Source: Roseovarius lutimaris
GTDB lineage: Bacteria > Pseudomonadota > Alphaproteobacteria > Rhodobacterales > Rhodobacteraceae
Direction of reading: 5' to 3'
Assembly: GCF_900115165.1 (NCBI RefSeq)
Contig: NZ_FOVP01000001.1
Span: 1 to 64,000, forward strand
Length of the DNA stretch: 64,000 nucleotides
Positions within the stretch are counted from its first letter, which is position 1, and each line of letters starts with the position of its first letter. Below the pieces are notes generated by a model that was given only the letters and a program-made list of their open reading frames with translations, had not been told where the DNA came from and did no database searches. Positions 37,101-46,309 of the stretch are shown here, in pieces. Position numbers and translations under genes: made by a program.

Positions 37101-38376
37101 CCGCCTGAAGCAGGCTCTTGCCGCCGAGATAGGGGTGCAACACATCCGGAAGGCGCACCGAACCATCGCCGTTCTGGCCATTTTCAAGCACCGCGATCAA
37201 ACAGCGCCCGACCGCAAGGCCAGAGCCGTTGAGCGTGTGCAGAAACTCGGGCTTGCCACCACCCGCCGGTTTGAACCGCGCGTTCATCCGGCGCGCCTGA
37301 AAGGCCCCACAGACCGAAACCGAGGAAATCTCGCGATAGGTATCCTGACCGGGCAACCAGACCTCGATGTCATGGGTGCGCTGCGCACCAAACCCCATGT
37401 CGCCGGTGCACAGCACAACCGTGCGATAGGCAAGGCCAAGCTTTTCCAAAATGCCCTCGGCGCAAGCGGTCATGCGGTCAAGCTCGGCGCGGCTCTGATC
37501 GGGGTGGGTCAGGCTGACCATTTCGACCTTTTCAAACTGATGCTGGCGCAGCATGCCGGCGGTGTCACGCCCGGCACTTCCCGCCTCGGAGCGGAAACAT
37601 TGGGTATGCGCCACCATCCGGCGCGGCAGGTCGGCCTCGTCAAGCGTTTCGCCATTGGCGGTGTTGGTCAGGGTCACCTCGGCGGTCGGCACAAGCCACC
37701 AGCCATTGGTGGTCTCATAGCTGTCCTCGCCGAATTTCGGCAACTGCCCGGTGCCAAGCATCATCTCGGGGCGCACCAGAACCGGGGTCCAGGTCTCATT
37801 AAGCCCGTTTTCATCCACATGCGTATCAAGCATGAACTGCGCCAAGGCGCGATGAATGCGCGCCACGGCGCCCTTGAGCACGACAAAGCGGCTGCCTGAG
37901 AGTTTCGCGGCCAGCTCGAAATCCATGCCGGGCACAACGCCGGCCAGCTGGTAATGCTCTTTCGGGGTGAAATCGAACACCTTTGGCGTGCCCCAGCGGT
38001 GCATCTCGACATTATCGGCCTCATCGGCGCCATCGGGCGTATCGGGATGGGGCAGGTTGGGCAGACCCATCAGCAGATCGTTAAGCTCTGCGTCAAGCGC
38101 CTTGGCCTCGGCCTGCATCGCCGCCACTTCGGCCTTTTTGTCGGCCACAAGCGCGCGCAGACGCTCGAATTCGGCATTGTCGCCCTTGGCCTTGGCGGCA
38201 CCCACCTCTTTGGAGGCGCGGTTCTGCTCGGCCTGCGCGGTCTCAGACGCATGGATACGGGCGCGCCGGGCCTCGTCAAGCGCAAGGATCTCACCCGAGA
38301 TCGGCGCCACCCCGCGCCGCGCAAGGGCGGCATCAAAGGCATCGGGGGTATCGCGGATGGCGCGGATATCATGCAT
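37084..38376 (-). CDS. serS: Seryl-tRNA synthetase
   Basis: Charges tRNA-Ser with serine. The N-terminal coiled-coil tRNA-binding arm (about residues 30-100) is followed by the class II catalytic core with [13 protein letters not shown], motif 2 around [29 protein letters not shown], and motif 3 in [18 protein letters not shown]. Length 430 is standard. The TspO-like gene overlaps its 3' end. Confidence 0.97.
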   Translation of the reverse strand: MHDIRAIRDTPDAFDAALARRGVAPISGEILALDEARRARIHASETAQAEQNRASKEVGAAKAKGDNAEFERLRALVADKKAEVAAMQAEAKALDAELNDLLMGLPNLPHPDTPDGADEADNVEMHRWGTPKVFDFTPKEHYQLAGVVPGMDFELAAKLSGSRFVVLKGAVARIHRALAQFMLDTHVDENGLNETWTPVLVRPEMMLGTGQLPKFGEDSYETTNGWWLVPTAEVTLTNTANGETLDEADLPRRMVAHTQCFRSEAGSAGRDTAGMLRQHQFEKVEMVSLTHPDQSRAELDRMTACAEGILEKLGLAYRTVVLCTGDMGFGAQRTHDIEVWLPGQDTYREISSVSVCGAFQARRMNARFKPAGGGKPEFLHTLNGSGLAVGRCLIAVLENGQNGDGSVRLPDVLHPYLGGKSLLQADGTLA

Positions 38377-38437
38377 CGGTCTGATCCTTGGCGTGGTTGA
38401 GTCGTCAGCGCCTTATGCACCAGATTTTTGTGGCTGT

Positions 38438-38459
38438 GTAGGGTGGGTGAAACCCACGC
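38438..38459. repeat. 22-bp hairpin repeat, copy 2
   Basis: Identical over 22 bases to 11494-11515, with the same 6-bp stem and GAA loop. It lies between serS and the pentapeptide-repeat gene. Confidence 0.8.
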
Positions 38460-38486
38460 TTTGAGACGTCAAAGCGAATCCCGCCC

Positions 38487-38505
38487 TCCCGGGCCTGACC
38501 CGGGA
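38487..38505 (-). terminator. Palindromic hairpin downstream of the pentapeptide-repeat gene
   Basis: TCCCGGG (38487-38493) and CCCGGGA (38499-38505) form a perfect 7-bp stem with the loop CCTGA, 7 bases after the stop of the leftward gene. There is no T-tract. The sequence resembles common alphaproteobacterial REP palindromes and may act as an mRNA 3' end. Confidence 0.5.
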
Positions 38506-38511
38506 CCTCAT

Positions 38512-39792
38512 TCACCCCTGCGCGTCCTCTTCTGGCGGCTCCGGCGGCACATACCCCTCCGGGTCCGCCAGCCACTTTTTCCATTCTTTGTCGAACTGCT
38601 TGTAACCCAACTCAAACTTTGGCCAATGCTTGGGCCAGCTTTCATGCTTCGGCCCATGCCCGCCGGGCAGGATGACCGTGCCATCGCCAAACATCCCCTC
38701 CAAATGCGGCTCAATTTTTGCTATTTCTGTAAAATCCACAAACCTGACAGCCGCACCTCGAAGAGTAGCGGCTGTCAGGTTTGTGTCACCATCAAACGTC
38801 GCGAACCCGAGGTCCGCCCCCTGTAATTCCGCGCCCCCGAGGGTCGCCCCCTGCAACGTCGCGGCCCTGAGGACCGCCCCCTGCAACTGCGCGTCCCAGA
38901 GGTCCGCCCCCTGTAATTCCGCGCCCCCGAGGGTCGCCCCCTGCAACTGCGCGTCCCAGAGGTCTGCCCCCTGCAACTGCGCGCCCCAGAGGTCCGCCCC
39001 CTGCAACGTCGCGGCCCTGAGGTCCGCCCCCTGCAACTGCGCATCGCGCAGGTCGGCCCCGGTCAGGTCGCGCCCGGTCAGAATGATCTTGCGCAGCGGG
39101 GCGCGCTCAAACCCCAGACGATAACCTTTGTCTGTCTCATGTTGTTTGCGGGTCTCATCGCGCCGCTCGATTACCTTGAGCGCCACATCGACATCCAGCC
39201 GGGGATGCTCACGGCCCCTTATGGCCCATGCGCGCCACTTCTCGGGCGTCGCCTTGTCCTTGGGCAGGGCAACATCCTGAGCCTGCGCATTCTGGCGGAT
39301 GTAGGCACAGAGGATTTCCATGATCTGGATATGATCGCGTTCGCTATCCTGACTGAGTCGCTCCAACGCATAAATCGCCCCGATCCGCACTTCGAGGTTG
39401 GGTTCGGTTCTTTCATCGCCATCGCGCTTGACGGTCTTTTCAGCCCCCAACCCCTCAACCGCCTTGTTGATCCGGTCGGTGATGTGGCCCTGTTCGGTGA
39501 CGTTCAGGGTCTTTTGCGCCACGATGGACCGCCAAACCACAAAGGGCGCGCCGATAAGCGCGACGGTGACCCCGCCAATGCTAAGGCTGCGGCCTGTGCT
39601 TAGGATCGGGGCGCCAAAGACGGCGAGGACAAGCATCTTGGCCGCGCTTGCGATGGCGAGCAGGAATAGCCCACCGACAACGGTCACCATAACGCCCGAA
39701 ACAATAGGCCCAAGCCACGGCGCGGCGGCGTAGTTGAAGGGTTTCGCGAAACCCAGCCATGCGCGCAGGTCCGGCTTGTTGTTCTTACTCAT
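38512..39792 (-). CDS. Membrane-anchored pentapeptide-repeat protein
   Basis: A 426-residue protein with three regions. The N-terminus has two hydrophobic segments (about residues 30-55 and 70-90). A helical domain follows (VEGLGAEKTVKRDGDERTEPNLEVRIGAIYALERL, with a SERDHIQIMEILCAYIR block typical of this protein type). From about residue 235 to 345 there are pentapeptide repeats of the A(D/N)LxG kind. Eight decapeptide units (LQGADLWDAQ, LQGATLGGAE and LQGADLRAAT types) are encoded by almost identical 30-bp DNA repeats. Such repeats fold into a right-handed beta-helix. Function is unknown; some relatives mediate protein contacts or mimic DNA. A perfect 18-bp inverted repeat lies in the coding DNA after the array. 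Confidence 0.88.
   Translation of the reverse strand: MSKNNKPDLRAWLGFAKPFNYAAAPWLGPIVSGVMVTVVGGLFLLAIASAAKMLVLAVFGAPILSTGRSLSIGGVTVALIGAPFVVWRSIVAQKTLNVTEQGHITDRINKAVEGLGAEKTVKRDGDERTEPNLEVRIGAIYALERLSQDSERDHIQIMEILCAYIRQNAQAQDVALPKDKATPEKWRAWAIRGREHPRLDVDVALKVIERRDETRKQHETDKGYRLGFERAPLRKIILTGRDLTGADLRDAQLQGADLRAATLQGADLWGAQLQGADLWDAQLQGATLGGAELQGADLWDAQLQGAVLRAATLQGATLGGAELQGADLGFATFDGDTNLTAATLRGAAVRFVDFTEIAKIEPHLEGMFGDGTVILPGGHGPKHESWPKHWPKFELGYKQFDKEWKKWLADPEGYVPPEPPEEDAQG
38737..38785. repeat. Perfect 18-bp inverted repeat inside coding sequence
   Basis: CACAAACCTGACAGCCGC (38737-38754) and its exact complement (38768-38785) flank a 13-base loop. It encodes the segment TNLTAATLRGAAVRFV of the pentapeptide-repeat protein without breaking the frame. 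Confidence 0.9.
38809..39048 (-). repeat. Eight tandem 30-bp repeats encoding pentapeptide units
   Basis: Eight contiguous units of exactly 30 bases, each with the core GGTCCGCCCCCTGCAA or a close variant, fill this stretch. Three unit types recur in shuffled order: TCCCA-ended, GGCCCT-ended and GCCCCC-ended. Less conserved units continue to about 39090. Identity at the DNA level, including synonymous positions, points to recent expansion or gene conversion. Confidence 0.9.
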
Positions 39793-39989
39793 TCACCCAA
39801 CCCGCCTTACTCCATGCTTTCCTCACCCTATCCGTGCAAATGCCCGGCGGTAAAGTCTTGCAACCCGGCCATGCCAATCATAGGTGGCACTTACTCTGTT
39901 TTCGCGCCTTGCAAAACCCAACCGCCCCGCCTAGTTTCCGCAACAATTCGCGGGGGCACCCCGCCGTAACCTATGAAGGACACGACCCT

Positions 39990-40271
39990 ATGGAAGCCTT
40001 TGGCCAGTTTATCCCGCTTATCCTGATTTTCGCGATCATGTATTTCCTGCTGATCCGTCCGCAGCAAAAAAAGCTCAAGCAACATAAAGCGATGGTCGAT
40101 GCGCTGCGCCGGGGCGATCAGGTGGTCACCCAGGGCGGGCTTATCGGCAAGGTGCATAAGGTCAAGGATGACAATGAGGTCGAGGTCGAGCTTTCCGAAG
40201 GTGTCAAGGTGCGGGTTGTGCGCTCGACCATCGCGCAGGTTCTCTCCAAGACCGAGCCCGCCGAAGGCTAA
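39990..40271 (+). CDS. yajC: Preprotein translocase auxiliary subunit YajC
   Basis: A small single-span membrane protein that associates with SecDF. One helix near residues 8-24 (IPLILIFAIMYFLLIRPQQKK) is followed by the conserved HKAMVDALRRGDQVVTQGGLIGKV. Length 93. The start follows GAAGGA; a longer open frame upstream has no similarity. secDF follows after 39 bases. Confidence 0.95.
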   Translation: MEAFGQFIPLILIFAIMYFLLIRPQQKKLKQHKAMVDALRRGDQVVTQGGLIGKVHKVKDDNEVEVELSEGVKVRVVRSTIAQVLSKTEPAEG

Positions 40272-40310
40272 GCCCGACCGTTTGTTATAACTCTCTGAAA
40301 AGGCAGAATT

Positions 40311-42947
40311 ATGCTGCAAATTGACCTGTGGAAACGCCTGTGTATCTGGGGGGTTGTTGCCCTTGGTCTTTTGCTGGCTCTGCCGAATGCCTTTTACCCT
40401 CGGGTCGAACGCTACAACGATGCCGTCGCTTCGATCGAGGCGGGCAATGCCGAGACGCCCGAGATCGCGCAGGGGCTTGCGCAATGGCCCGACTGGATGC
40501 CCTCGGCGCTGGTCAATCTTGGGCTTGATCTGCGCGGCGGTGCGCATCTTCTGGCCGAGGTCAAGGTCGCGGATGTCTATCAGGCGCGGGTTGAGGGCAT
40601 GTGGCCCGAGGTGCGCGACCTGTTGCGCGAAGAGCGCGACCGCATCGGCCCGATCCGTCTGCAATCGACCGAGAATGCCGAGCTGCGCGTGCGGCTTGTG
40701 GATCGCCCCGAAATGGCGAGCGAGGCGGCCAGCCTTGTGCGCGGTCTGGCGCGCCCGGTCACAAGTCTGACCGGGGCCGGGGCAAGCGACATTGACGTCA
40801 GCGCCGAGGCGGGTGAGATCGTCCTGCGCCTGAGCGAGGCCGAACAGCTTGCCACCGATGACCGCACCGTGCGTCAGGCGCTTGAAATCATCCGCCGCCG
40901 GATCGACGAGGTCGGCACCCGCGAACCCACGATCCAGCGCCAGGGCGCCGATCGCATCCTGATCCAGGTGCCCGGCGTCGGCAGTGCGGCCGAACTCAAA
41001 CAGATCATCGGCACCACCGCGCAGCTGACCTTTCAACCGGTGGTCAGCCGCACCTCGAACGCCGACGAACGCGCAGGGGCCGGCAACGAAGTGCTGCCCT
41101 CGCTCGATGAGGAGGGCGTCTATTACATCCTTGAGCGCGCCCCGGTGGTCACCGGCGAGGAGCTCGTCGATGCGCAGCCCGATTTTGACCAGAACGGCCG
41201 CCCTGCGGTGTCGTTCCGGTTCAACCCGACCGGCGCGCGCAAATTTGGCGACTATACCGCCGAAAACATCGGCAATCCCTTTGCCATCGTGCTTGACAGC
41301 GAAGTGATCAGCGCCCCGGTCATCCAGAGCCATATTCCCGGCGGATCGGGCATCATCACCGGCAATTTCAACGTCGAGGAAAGCACCAATCTGGCGGTTC
41401 TGCTGCGCGCCGGGGCCTTGCCTGCGGGGCTTGAGTTTCTTGAGGAACGCACGGTCGGCCCGGAACTGGGCGCCGACAGCATCGAGGCGGGCAAGATCGC
41501 CTGTATCGTGGCCTTCGCGCTTGTGCTGGTGTTCATGTTCGCGAGCTATGGCATCTTCGGGGTGTTCGCCAATATTGCCCTGATCATCAACGTCGGTCTG
41601 ATCTTTGGCCTGCTGAGCATGATCGGCGCCACGCTGACCCTGCCGGGGATTGCGGGCATCGTGTTGACCATCGGGATGGCGGTGGATGCCAATGTGCTTG
41701 TCTTCGAGCGAATCCGCGAAGAGATGACATCGGCCAAGGGCCCGGCGCGCGCGATCGAGCTTGGCTATGAAAAGGCGATGAGCGCGATCGTGGATGCCAA
41801 TATCACCACCTTCCTGACGGCGGTCATTCTCTATGCCATTGGTTCTGGCCCGGTGCGCGGCTTTGCGATCACGCTTGGGCTTGGCATTATCACCTCGGTC
41901 TTTACCGCGCTGTTCGTGACCCGGCTGATCGCGGTGATCTGGTTTGAACGCCGCCGTCCGAAAACCGTTCTATCGGGGCGCAGTTTGCGCCTTGTGCCGA
42001 AGGACACAAGCTGGGACTTTTTCAAGCGCTGGAAAATGTCGCTTGGTGTTTCGGCGGTTCTGATTGTAGTGGCGCTTGGGTCTTTCGGGCTTCAGGGGCT
42101 GAATTTCGGGATTGATTTCAAGGGCGGCACGACGATCCGCACCCAAAGCGCAGAGCCGGTGGATATCGGCATCTATCGTGGCGCGATGGATGGGCTTGAG
42201 CTTGGCGACATCAGCATCACCGAGGTGTTCGACCCGACCTTTGGCCCGGATCAGAACGTCGCGATGGTCCGCATTCAGGCGCAGGACGATCAGGAAAGCG
42301 TCTCGGCAGAGATGGTGCAGACCGTCGAGGATGCGCTTCAGGTGGCGGTGCCGGATGTCAAATTCACCTCGGTGGAAAGCGTCGGGCCGAAAGTCTCGGG
42401 CGAGCTGATCCAGACCGCAGTGATCGCGGTCATTCTGGCGATTGGCGCGGTGCTTATCTATATCTGGATGCGCTTTGAGTGGCAGTTTGCGGTCGGCGCG
42501 GTGGTGGCGCTTGTCCATGATGTGGTGCTGACGATCGGGGTCTTTTCCGAGATGCAGATCCAGTTTGACCTTGCGATCATCGCGGCGCTTTTGACCATCG
42601 TCGGCTATTCGCTCAACGATACGGTGGTGGTGTTTGACCGGGTGCGCGAGAACCTGCGCAAATACAAGCAAAAGCCGATGAACGAGGTGTTGAACCTGTC
42701 GATCAACGAAACCCTGTCGCGCACGGTGATGACCTCTGTGACCACGCTTCTGGCGCTTCTGGCGCTCTATTTCCTTGGTGGCGATGTGATCCGCGGCTTT
42801 GTCTTCGCGATGATCTGGGGCGTGATTGTCGGCACTTATTCGTCGATCTTCGTGGCAAGCTCGGTTTTGCGCTGGCTTGGCGTCAAGCGGGATTGGTCCA
42901 AGCCGGACGCCAATGCCGGGAACCAGTTCGCCAATATAGATGCCTGA
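40311..42947 (+). CDS. secDF: Protein translocase SecD-SecF fusion
   Basis: SecDF uses the proton gradient to pull exported proteins through the Sec channel. A complete SecD (about residues 1-555; NLGLDLRGGAHLL near residue 68, the six-helix domain with GIVLTIGMAVDANVLVFERI) is joined in frame to a complete SecF. SecF begins around VPKDTSWDFFKRWKM, with LNFGIDFKGGTTI and GYSLNDTVVVFDRVRENL. Twelve membrane segments result over 878 residues. In E. coli the two are separate genes; here no stop or start separates them. The TauE/SafE gene overlaps the 3' end by 8 bases. Confidence 0.95.
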   Translation: MLQIDLWKRLCIWGVVALGLLLALPNAFYPRVERYNDAVASIEAGNAETPEIAQGLAQWPDWMPSALVNLGLDLRGGAHLLAEVKVADVYQARVEGMWPEVRDLLREERDRIGPIRLQSTENAELRVRLVDRPEMASEAASLVRGLARPVTSLTGAGASDIDVSAEAGEIVLRLSEAEQLATDDRTVRQALEIIRRRIDEVGTREPTIQRQGADRILIQVPGVGSAAELKQIIGTTAQLTFQPVVSRTSNADERAGAGNEVLPSLDEEGVYYILERAPVVTGEELVDAQPDFDQNGRPAVSFRFNPTGARKFGDYTAENIGNPFAIVLDSEVISAPVIQSHIPGGSGIITGNFNVEESTNLAVLLRAGALPAGLEFLEERTVGPELGADSIEAGKIACIVAFALVLVFMFASYGIFGVFANIALIINVGLIFGLLSMIGATLTLPGIAGIVLTIGMAVDANVLVFERIREEMTSAKGPARAIELGYEKAMSAIVDANITTFLTAVILYAIGSGPVRGFAITLGLGIITSVFTALFVTRLIAVIWFERRRPKTVLSGRSLRLVPKDTSWDFFKRWKMSLGVSAVLIVVALGSFGLQGLNFGIDFKGGTTIRTQSAEPVDIGIYRGAMDGLELGDISITEVFDPTFGPDQNVAMVRIQAQDDQESVSAEMVQTVEDALQVAVPDVKFTSVESVGPKVSGELIQTAVIAVILAIGAVLIYIWMRFEWQFAVGAVVALVHDVVLTIGVFSEMQIQFDLAIIAALLTIVGYSLNDTVVVFDRVRENLRKYKQKPMNEVLNLSINETLSRTVMTSVTTLLALLALYFLGGDVIRGFVFAMIWGVIVGTYSSIFVASSVLRWLGVKRDWSKPDANAGNQFANIDA

Positions 42948-43692
42948 TCCGATCCTGGCGGTCTGGGCCACGCCCGGGCTTATCTGGTTGTTGCTGGCGA
43001 TTGGTGTCGCGGGGATTGTGCGCGGCTTTACCGGCTTTGGCACGGCGCTTGTCTTTGTGCCCGTGGCCGGGATTTTCCTTGCGCCGCAGACCGTGGTCGG
43101 GGTGATGACCCTGACCGGCATTGTCAGCACCTTCGTCCTTTTGCCGCGCGCCTGGCGACAGGCGGACCGGCGCGAGGTCGGGCTGCTGGCGCTGGCCGCG
43201 CTTTTGACGGTGCCGTTCGGTCTCTGGCTCATGCAGGCGCTTGAGCCGGTCACGATCCGCTGGGTCGTCGCGGCCGTGGCGGCCATCACCCTTGGCGCGC
43301 TTGTGGCGGGCTGGCGATTTTCCGGTCTGGTCTCGCGGCCGGTGCTTTTGATTATCGGCGCGATGGCCGGGATCCTCGGCGGCCTTACCGGGCTGACCGG
43401 GCCGGTGGTGATCCTGTTTTACCTCGCGGGACAATCGGCGGCGCAATCGGTGCGCGCCAATACCATCCTGTTTCTGGCAGTCCTCGATGTGGTGATCGCG
43501 GTGAACCTGCTGACGCGCGGCGTGCTTGAAAGTTCGACCGTGATTCTGGCGCTGACGCTGGCGGTGCCTTATTTCATCACTTCGCTGATCGGGCAGGCGC
43601 TGTTTGACCCGCGCCACCAGCGGCTTTACCGTTGGGCGGCCTATAGCGTGATCGCCCTGGCCGTGCTAAGCGGCCTGCCACTCTGGACATAA
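42940..43692 (+). CDS. TauE/SafE-family (TSUP) permease
   Basis: A 250-residue membrane protein with about eight hydrophobic segments. The two family glycine motifs are IVRGFTGFGTALVFVPV near the N-terminus and GILGGLTGLTGPVVILFYL in the second half. Members export sulfite, sulfonates or related organic anions, but the substrate cannot be assigned. The start overlaps the secDF stop, so it is co-transcribed with the secretion genes. Confidence 0.88.
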   Translation: MPDPILAVWATPGLIWLLLAIGVAGIVRGFTGFGTALVFVPVAGIFLAPQTVVGVMTLTGIVSTFVLLPRAWRQADRREVGLLALAALLTVPFGLWLMQALEPVTIRWVVAAVAAITLGALVAGWRFSGLVSRPVLLIIGAMAGILGGLTGLTGPVVILFYLAGQSAAQSVRANTILFLAVLDVVIAVNLLTRGVLESSTVILALTLAVPYFITSLIGQALFDPRHQRLYRWAAYSVIALAVLSGLPLWT

Positions 43693-43704
43693 GGGAGCTT
43701 ACCC

Positions 43705-44058
43705 ATGCGCATGACCGAAATAAGCTTTGACGGCGCAACCCCGATTGACGGCTATGGCCCCGGCTTTTTCCGCGTCGCGGGGCAGGTGATGGAGGGGCCG
43801 ATCTGCGTCACCGTGACCGGCGCGCGCGGCTGGGGCGGCTATGGCGACAGCGAAAGCCTTTTGGCGCTTGTTGGCGAGATCGACGTTTTGTTCATCGGCA
43901 CCGGCGCCGAGATGGCCCATATTCCGAGTGCTTTGCGCATCACGCTTGAGGAGGCCGGGCTTGGCGTTGAAATCATGACTTCACCCTCGGCCTGCCGCAC
44001 CTATAACGTGCTTTTATCCGAAGGGCGACGCGTCGCCGTGGCCCTGTTGCCGGTGTGA
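43705..44058 (+). CDS. Mth938-like domain protein (DUF498)
   Basis: A 117-residue soluble protein with the Mth938-like fold pattern (GYGPGFFRVAGQVMEGPICV, then IGTGAEMAHIP, then SPSACRTYNVLLSEGRRVAVALLPV). The eukaryotic relative NDUFAF3 helps assemble respiratory complex I; the bacterial role is unproven. In Rhodobacterales it is commonly found between secDF and the ccm genes, as here. It starts 12 bases after the permease gene. Confidence 0.88.
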   Translation: MRMTEISFDGATPIDGYGPGFFRVAGQVMEGPICVTVTGARGWGGYGDSESLLALVGEIDVLFIGTGAEMAHIPSALRITLEEAGLGVEIMTSPSACRTYNVLLSEGRRVAVALLPV

Positions 44059-44126
44059 GGCAGGCCATCAACGCCCGCCTGCGGAACGCGCTTTTCGCGC
44101 CCATGACTTTGGGCTAAGCAGGGCGC

Positions 44127-44744
44127 ATGGGGCTGACTGTTTCTGATCTTACAATTGCGCGCGGCGGCATCAGGGTGCTTGAAGGGCTGTCCTTCGCCCT
44201 TGGTGCGGGGCAGGCGCTTGTGCTGCGCGGGCCTAACGGGGTGGGCAAGACCACGCTCTTGCGCACCATTGCCGGGCTGCAACCCCCCGTATCGGGCCGG
44301 GTTAAGGTGCCCGCCGATGCCCTTGTCTACGCAGGCCATGCCGATGGCATCAAGGCCACGCTAACGGTGCGCGAGAATCTGGGTTTCTGGGCGCAGGCCT
44401 TTGGCAATAGCGACATCACCGGGGCGATGGAGGCGTTTCAGCTTGCCCCGCTTGGCGAGCGGCCCGCCGGCGCGCTTTCGGCCGGGCAAAAGCGGCGGCT
44501 TGGCCTGGCGCGCCTGCTGGTGACCGGGCGCAAGATCTGGGTGCTGGACGAGCCGACCGTGTCGCTTGACGTCGAGGCCGTGGCGATGTTCGCCAGTGCC
44601 GTGCGCGCGCATCTGGCGGGGGGCGGGCTTGCGGTGATCGCCACGCATATCGACCTTGGCCTGTCCGAGGCGCAAGTGCTGGATGTCGGCCCGTTCAAGG
44701 CCAAACCGCTTGAGCATGACGATTTCGACGGGGCCTTTTTATGA
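44127..44744 (+). CDS. ccmA: Heme exporter ATP-binding protein CcmA
   Basis: The ATPase of the CcmABCD complex that releases heme-loaded CcmE for cytochrome c maturation. Walker A is [11 protein letters not shown], the ABC signature is [14 protein letters not shown], Walker B is IWVLDEPTV, and the H-loop is ATHID. Length 205 is typical. ccmB overlaps its stop by ATGA. Confidence 0.96.
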   Translation: MGLTVSDLTIARGGIRVLEGLSFALGAGQALVLRGPNGVGKTTLLRTIAGLQPPVSGRVKVPADALVYAGHADGIKATLTVRENLGFWAQAFGNSDITGAMEAFQLAPLGERPAGALSAGQKRRLGLARLLVTGRKIWVLDEPTVSLDVEAVAMFASAVRAHLAGGGLAVIATHIDLGLSEAQVLDVGPFKAKPLEHDDFDGAFL

Positions 44745-45397
44745 TCGCGCTTCTGATCCGGGATTTCAGGCTGGCAATGCGCGCGGGCGGCGGCTTTGGC
44801 CTTGGGCTGGCGTTTTTCCTGATCGTGGTCACGCTGGTGCCGTTTGGTGTCGGGCCGCAAAGTACGTTGTTGGCCACCATTGCGCCGGGCATCCTGTGGC
44901 TTGGCGCGCTGTTGGCCTGTCTGTTGTCGCTCGACCGGATTTTCGCCCTGGATTGGGAGGACGGCAGCCTTGATCTGCTGGCGACCTCGCCCTTGCCGAT
45001 GGAGGCGCTTGTGACGATTAAGGCCCTGGCGCATTGGCTGACCACGGGCCTTCCTCTGGTGCTGGCGGCGCCGGTGTTCGCGCTGTTGCTGAACATGCCG
45101 ACCGAGGGCTACAGGCCCTTGATTATATCGCTTTTACTCGGCACCCCGGCGCTTAGCGTGATCGGCACTTTCGGCGCGGCGCTGACGGTCGGGCTCAAGC
45201 GCGGCGGGCTGTTGCTGAGCCTGCTTGTGCTGCCGCTTTATGTGCCTACATTGATCTTTGGCGCAGAGATGGCGCGGCGCGGTGCCGAAGGCTTTGACAC
45301 CACGACGCCGCTGTTGATGCTGGCCGGAATCACCTGCGGCACCATCGCGCTTTTGCCTTTCGCCTCGGCTGCGGTACTAAGGGTCAATCTGCGCTAG
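44741..45397 (+). CDS. ccmB: Heme exporter membrane protein CcmB
   Basis: The permease partner of CcmA. It has six hydrophobic segments over 218 residues, with [11 protein letters not shown]-like [20 protein letters not shown] and [20 protein letters not shown] as family markers. It starts inside the ccmA stop codon (ATGA) and ends 4 bases before ccmC. Confidence 0.95.
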   Translation: MIALLIRDFRLAMRAGGGFGLGLAFFLIVVTLVPFGVGPQSTLLATIAPGILWLGALLACLLSLDRIFALDWEDGSLDLLATSPLPMEALVTIKALAHWLTTGLPLVLAAPVFALLLNMPTEGYRPLIISLLLGTPALSVIGTFGAALTVGLKRGGLLLSLLVLPLYVPTLIFGAEMARRGAEGFDTTTPLLMLAGITCGTIALLPFASAAVLRVNLR

Positions 45398-45401
45398 ACA
45401 T

Positions 45402-46154
45402 ATGGAATTTTGGATGAACCTGAACGCACTCTGGGAATATGCGAACCCGAAGAAATTTATCCAGACCACCGACCGGGTTTTGCCTTGGGTGGCGGGGTTG
45501 GCGGCGTTGTCGCTTGTGTTTGGGCTGATCTGGGGGTTCTTTTTCACGCCTGAGGATTACCGGCAGGGATCGACCGTCAAGATCATCTACCTGCATGTGC
45601 CAAGCGCGCTCATGGCGATCAATGCCTGGATGATGATGCTTGTGACCTCGCTGGTTTGGATCGTGCGCCGCCACCATGTAAGTGCCCTTGCGGCTCGCGC
45701 GGCGGCGCCGGTGGGCATGGTGATGACGGTGATCGCGCTGATTACCGGCGCAATCTGGGGCCAGCCGATGTGGGGCACATGGTGGGCTTGGGATCCGCGC
45801 CTGACCTCGTTCCTGATCCTGTTCCTGTTCTACCTTGGCTATATCGCCCTCTGGGAGGCGATCGAGAACGATGACACCGCCGCCGATCTGACCAGCATCC
45901 TCTGTCTTGTCGGCTCGGTCTTTGCGCTGCTCAGCCGCTATGCGGTGAATTTCTGGAATCAGGGCCTGCATCAGGGGGCCTCTCTGAGCCTTGATAAAGA
46001 GGAAAACGTCGCCGATGTGTTCTGGTATCCGCTGCTGGTGTGCATCGCGGGGTTTGCGTTGCTGTTCATCGCCCTCGTGTTGCTCCGGACCCGCACGGAA
46101 ATCCGCGCCCGCCGGATGCGGGTGCTTTTGGCACGTGAAAGAATGGGGGCCTGA
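45402..46154 (+). CDS. ccmC: Heme exporter protein CcmC
   Basis: CcmC presents heme to CcmE. The tryptophan-rich heme-binding signature WGTWWAWDPRLTS is at about residues 125-137, and the periplasmic histidines in IYLHVPSALM and the later loop are conserved. There are six membrane segments in 250 residues. An ATG at 45414 could be the real start, since the first four codons (MEFW) are not typical. Its stop overlaps the ccmD start (TGATG). Confidence 0.95.
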   Translation: MEFWMNLNALWEYANPKKFIQTTDRVLPWVAGLAALSLVFGLIWGFFFTPEDYRQGSTVKIIYLHVPSALMAINAWMMMLVTSLVWIVRRHHVSALAARAAAPVGMVMTVIALITGAIWGQPMWGTWWAWDPRLTSFLILFLFYLGYIALWEAIENDDTAADLTSILCLVGSVFALLSRYAVNFWNQGLHQGASLSLDKEENVADVFWYPLLVCIAGFALLFIALVLLRTRTEIRARRMRVLLARERMGA

Positions 46155-46309
46155 TGCCGGATCTTGGAAAATACGCCGAGGCGGTTTTATCGTCCTATGC
46201 GGTCTCGATTGCCCTGATCGCGGGGTTGATCGTGGTGAGCGTGCTGCGTGCGAATCGTGTCAGCAAACAGTTGCAAGAGATTGAAAACAAGGTGAAATCA
46301 AATGGCTAA
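46154..46309 (+). CDS. ccmD: Heme exporter protein CcmD (51 aa)
   Basis: A very small single-span protein: MPDLGKYAEAVLSSYAVS leads into the helix IALIAGLIVVSVLRA, followed by a charged tail. CcmD stabilises the CcmABC complex and releases holo-CcmE. Position between ccmC (TGATG overlap) and ccmG (8-base overlap) makes the call secure despite the length. Confidence 0.93.
   Translation: MPDLGKYAEAVLSSYAVSIALIAGLIVVSVLRANRVSKQLQEIENKVKSNG

Noticed and set aside
37101-37187. 29-residue N-terminal extension of the TspO-like protein
   Set aside because: It would lie wholly within serS coding DNA and reads as a cysteine/arginine-rich shadow translation.
38809-39048. Regular 30-bp repeats considered as a CRISPR array
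   Set aside because: Units are contiguous with no spacers, stay in frame, and encode a pentapeptide-repeat protein; no cas genes are present.
39759-39989. N-terminal extension of YajC
   Set aside because: The extra 77 residues have no similarity; the ATG at 39990 has a good ribosome-binding site and a normal YajC start.
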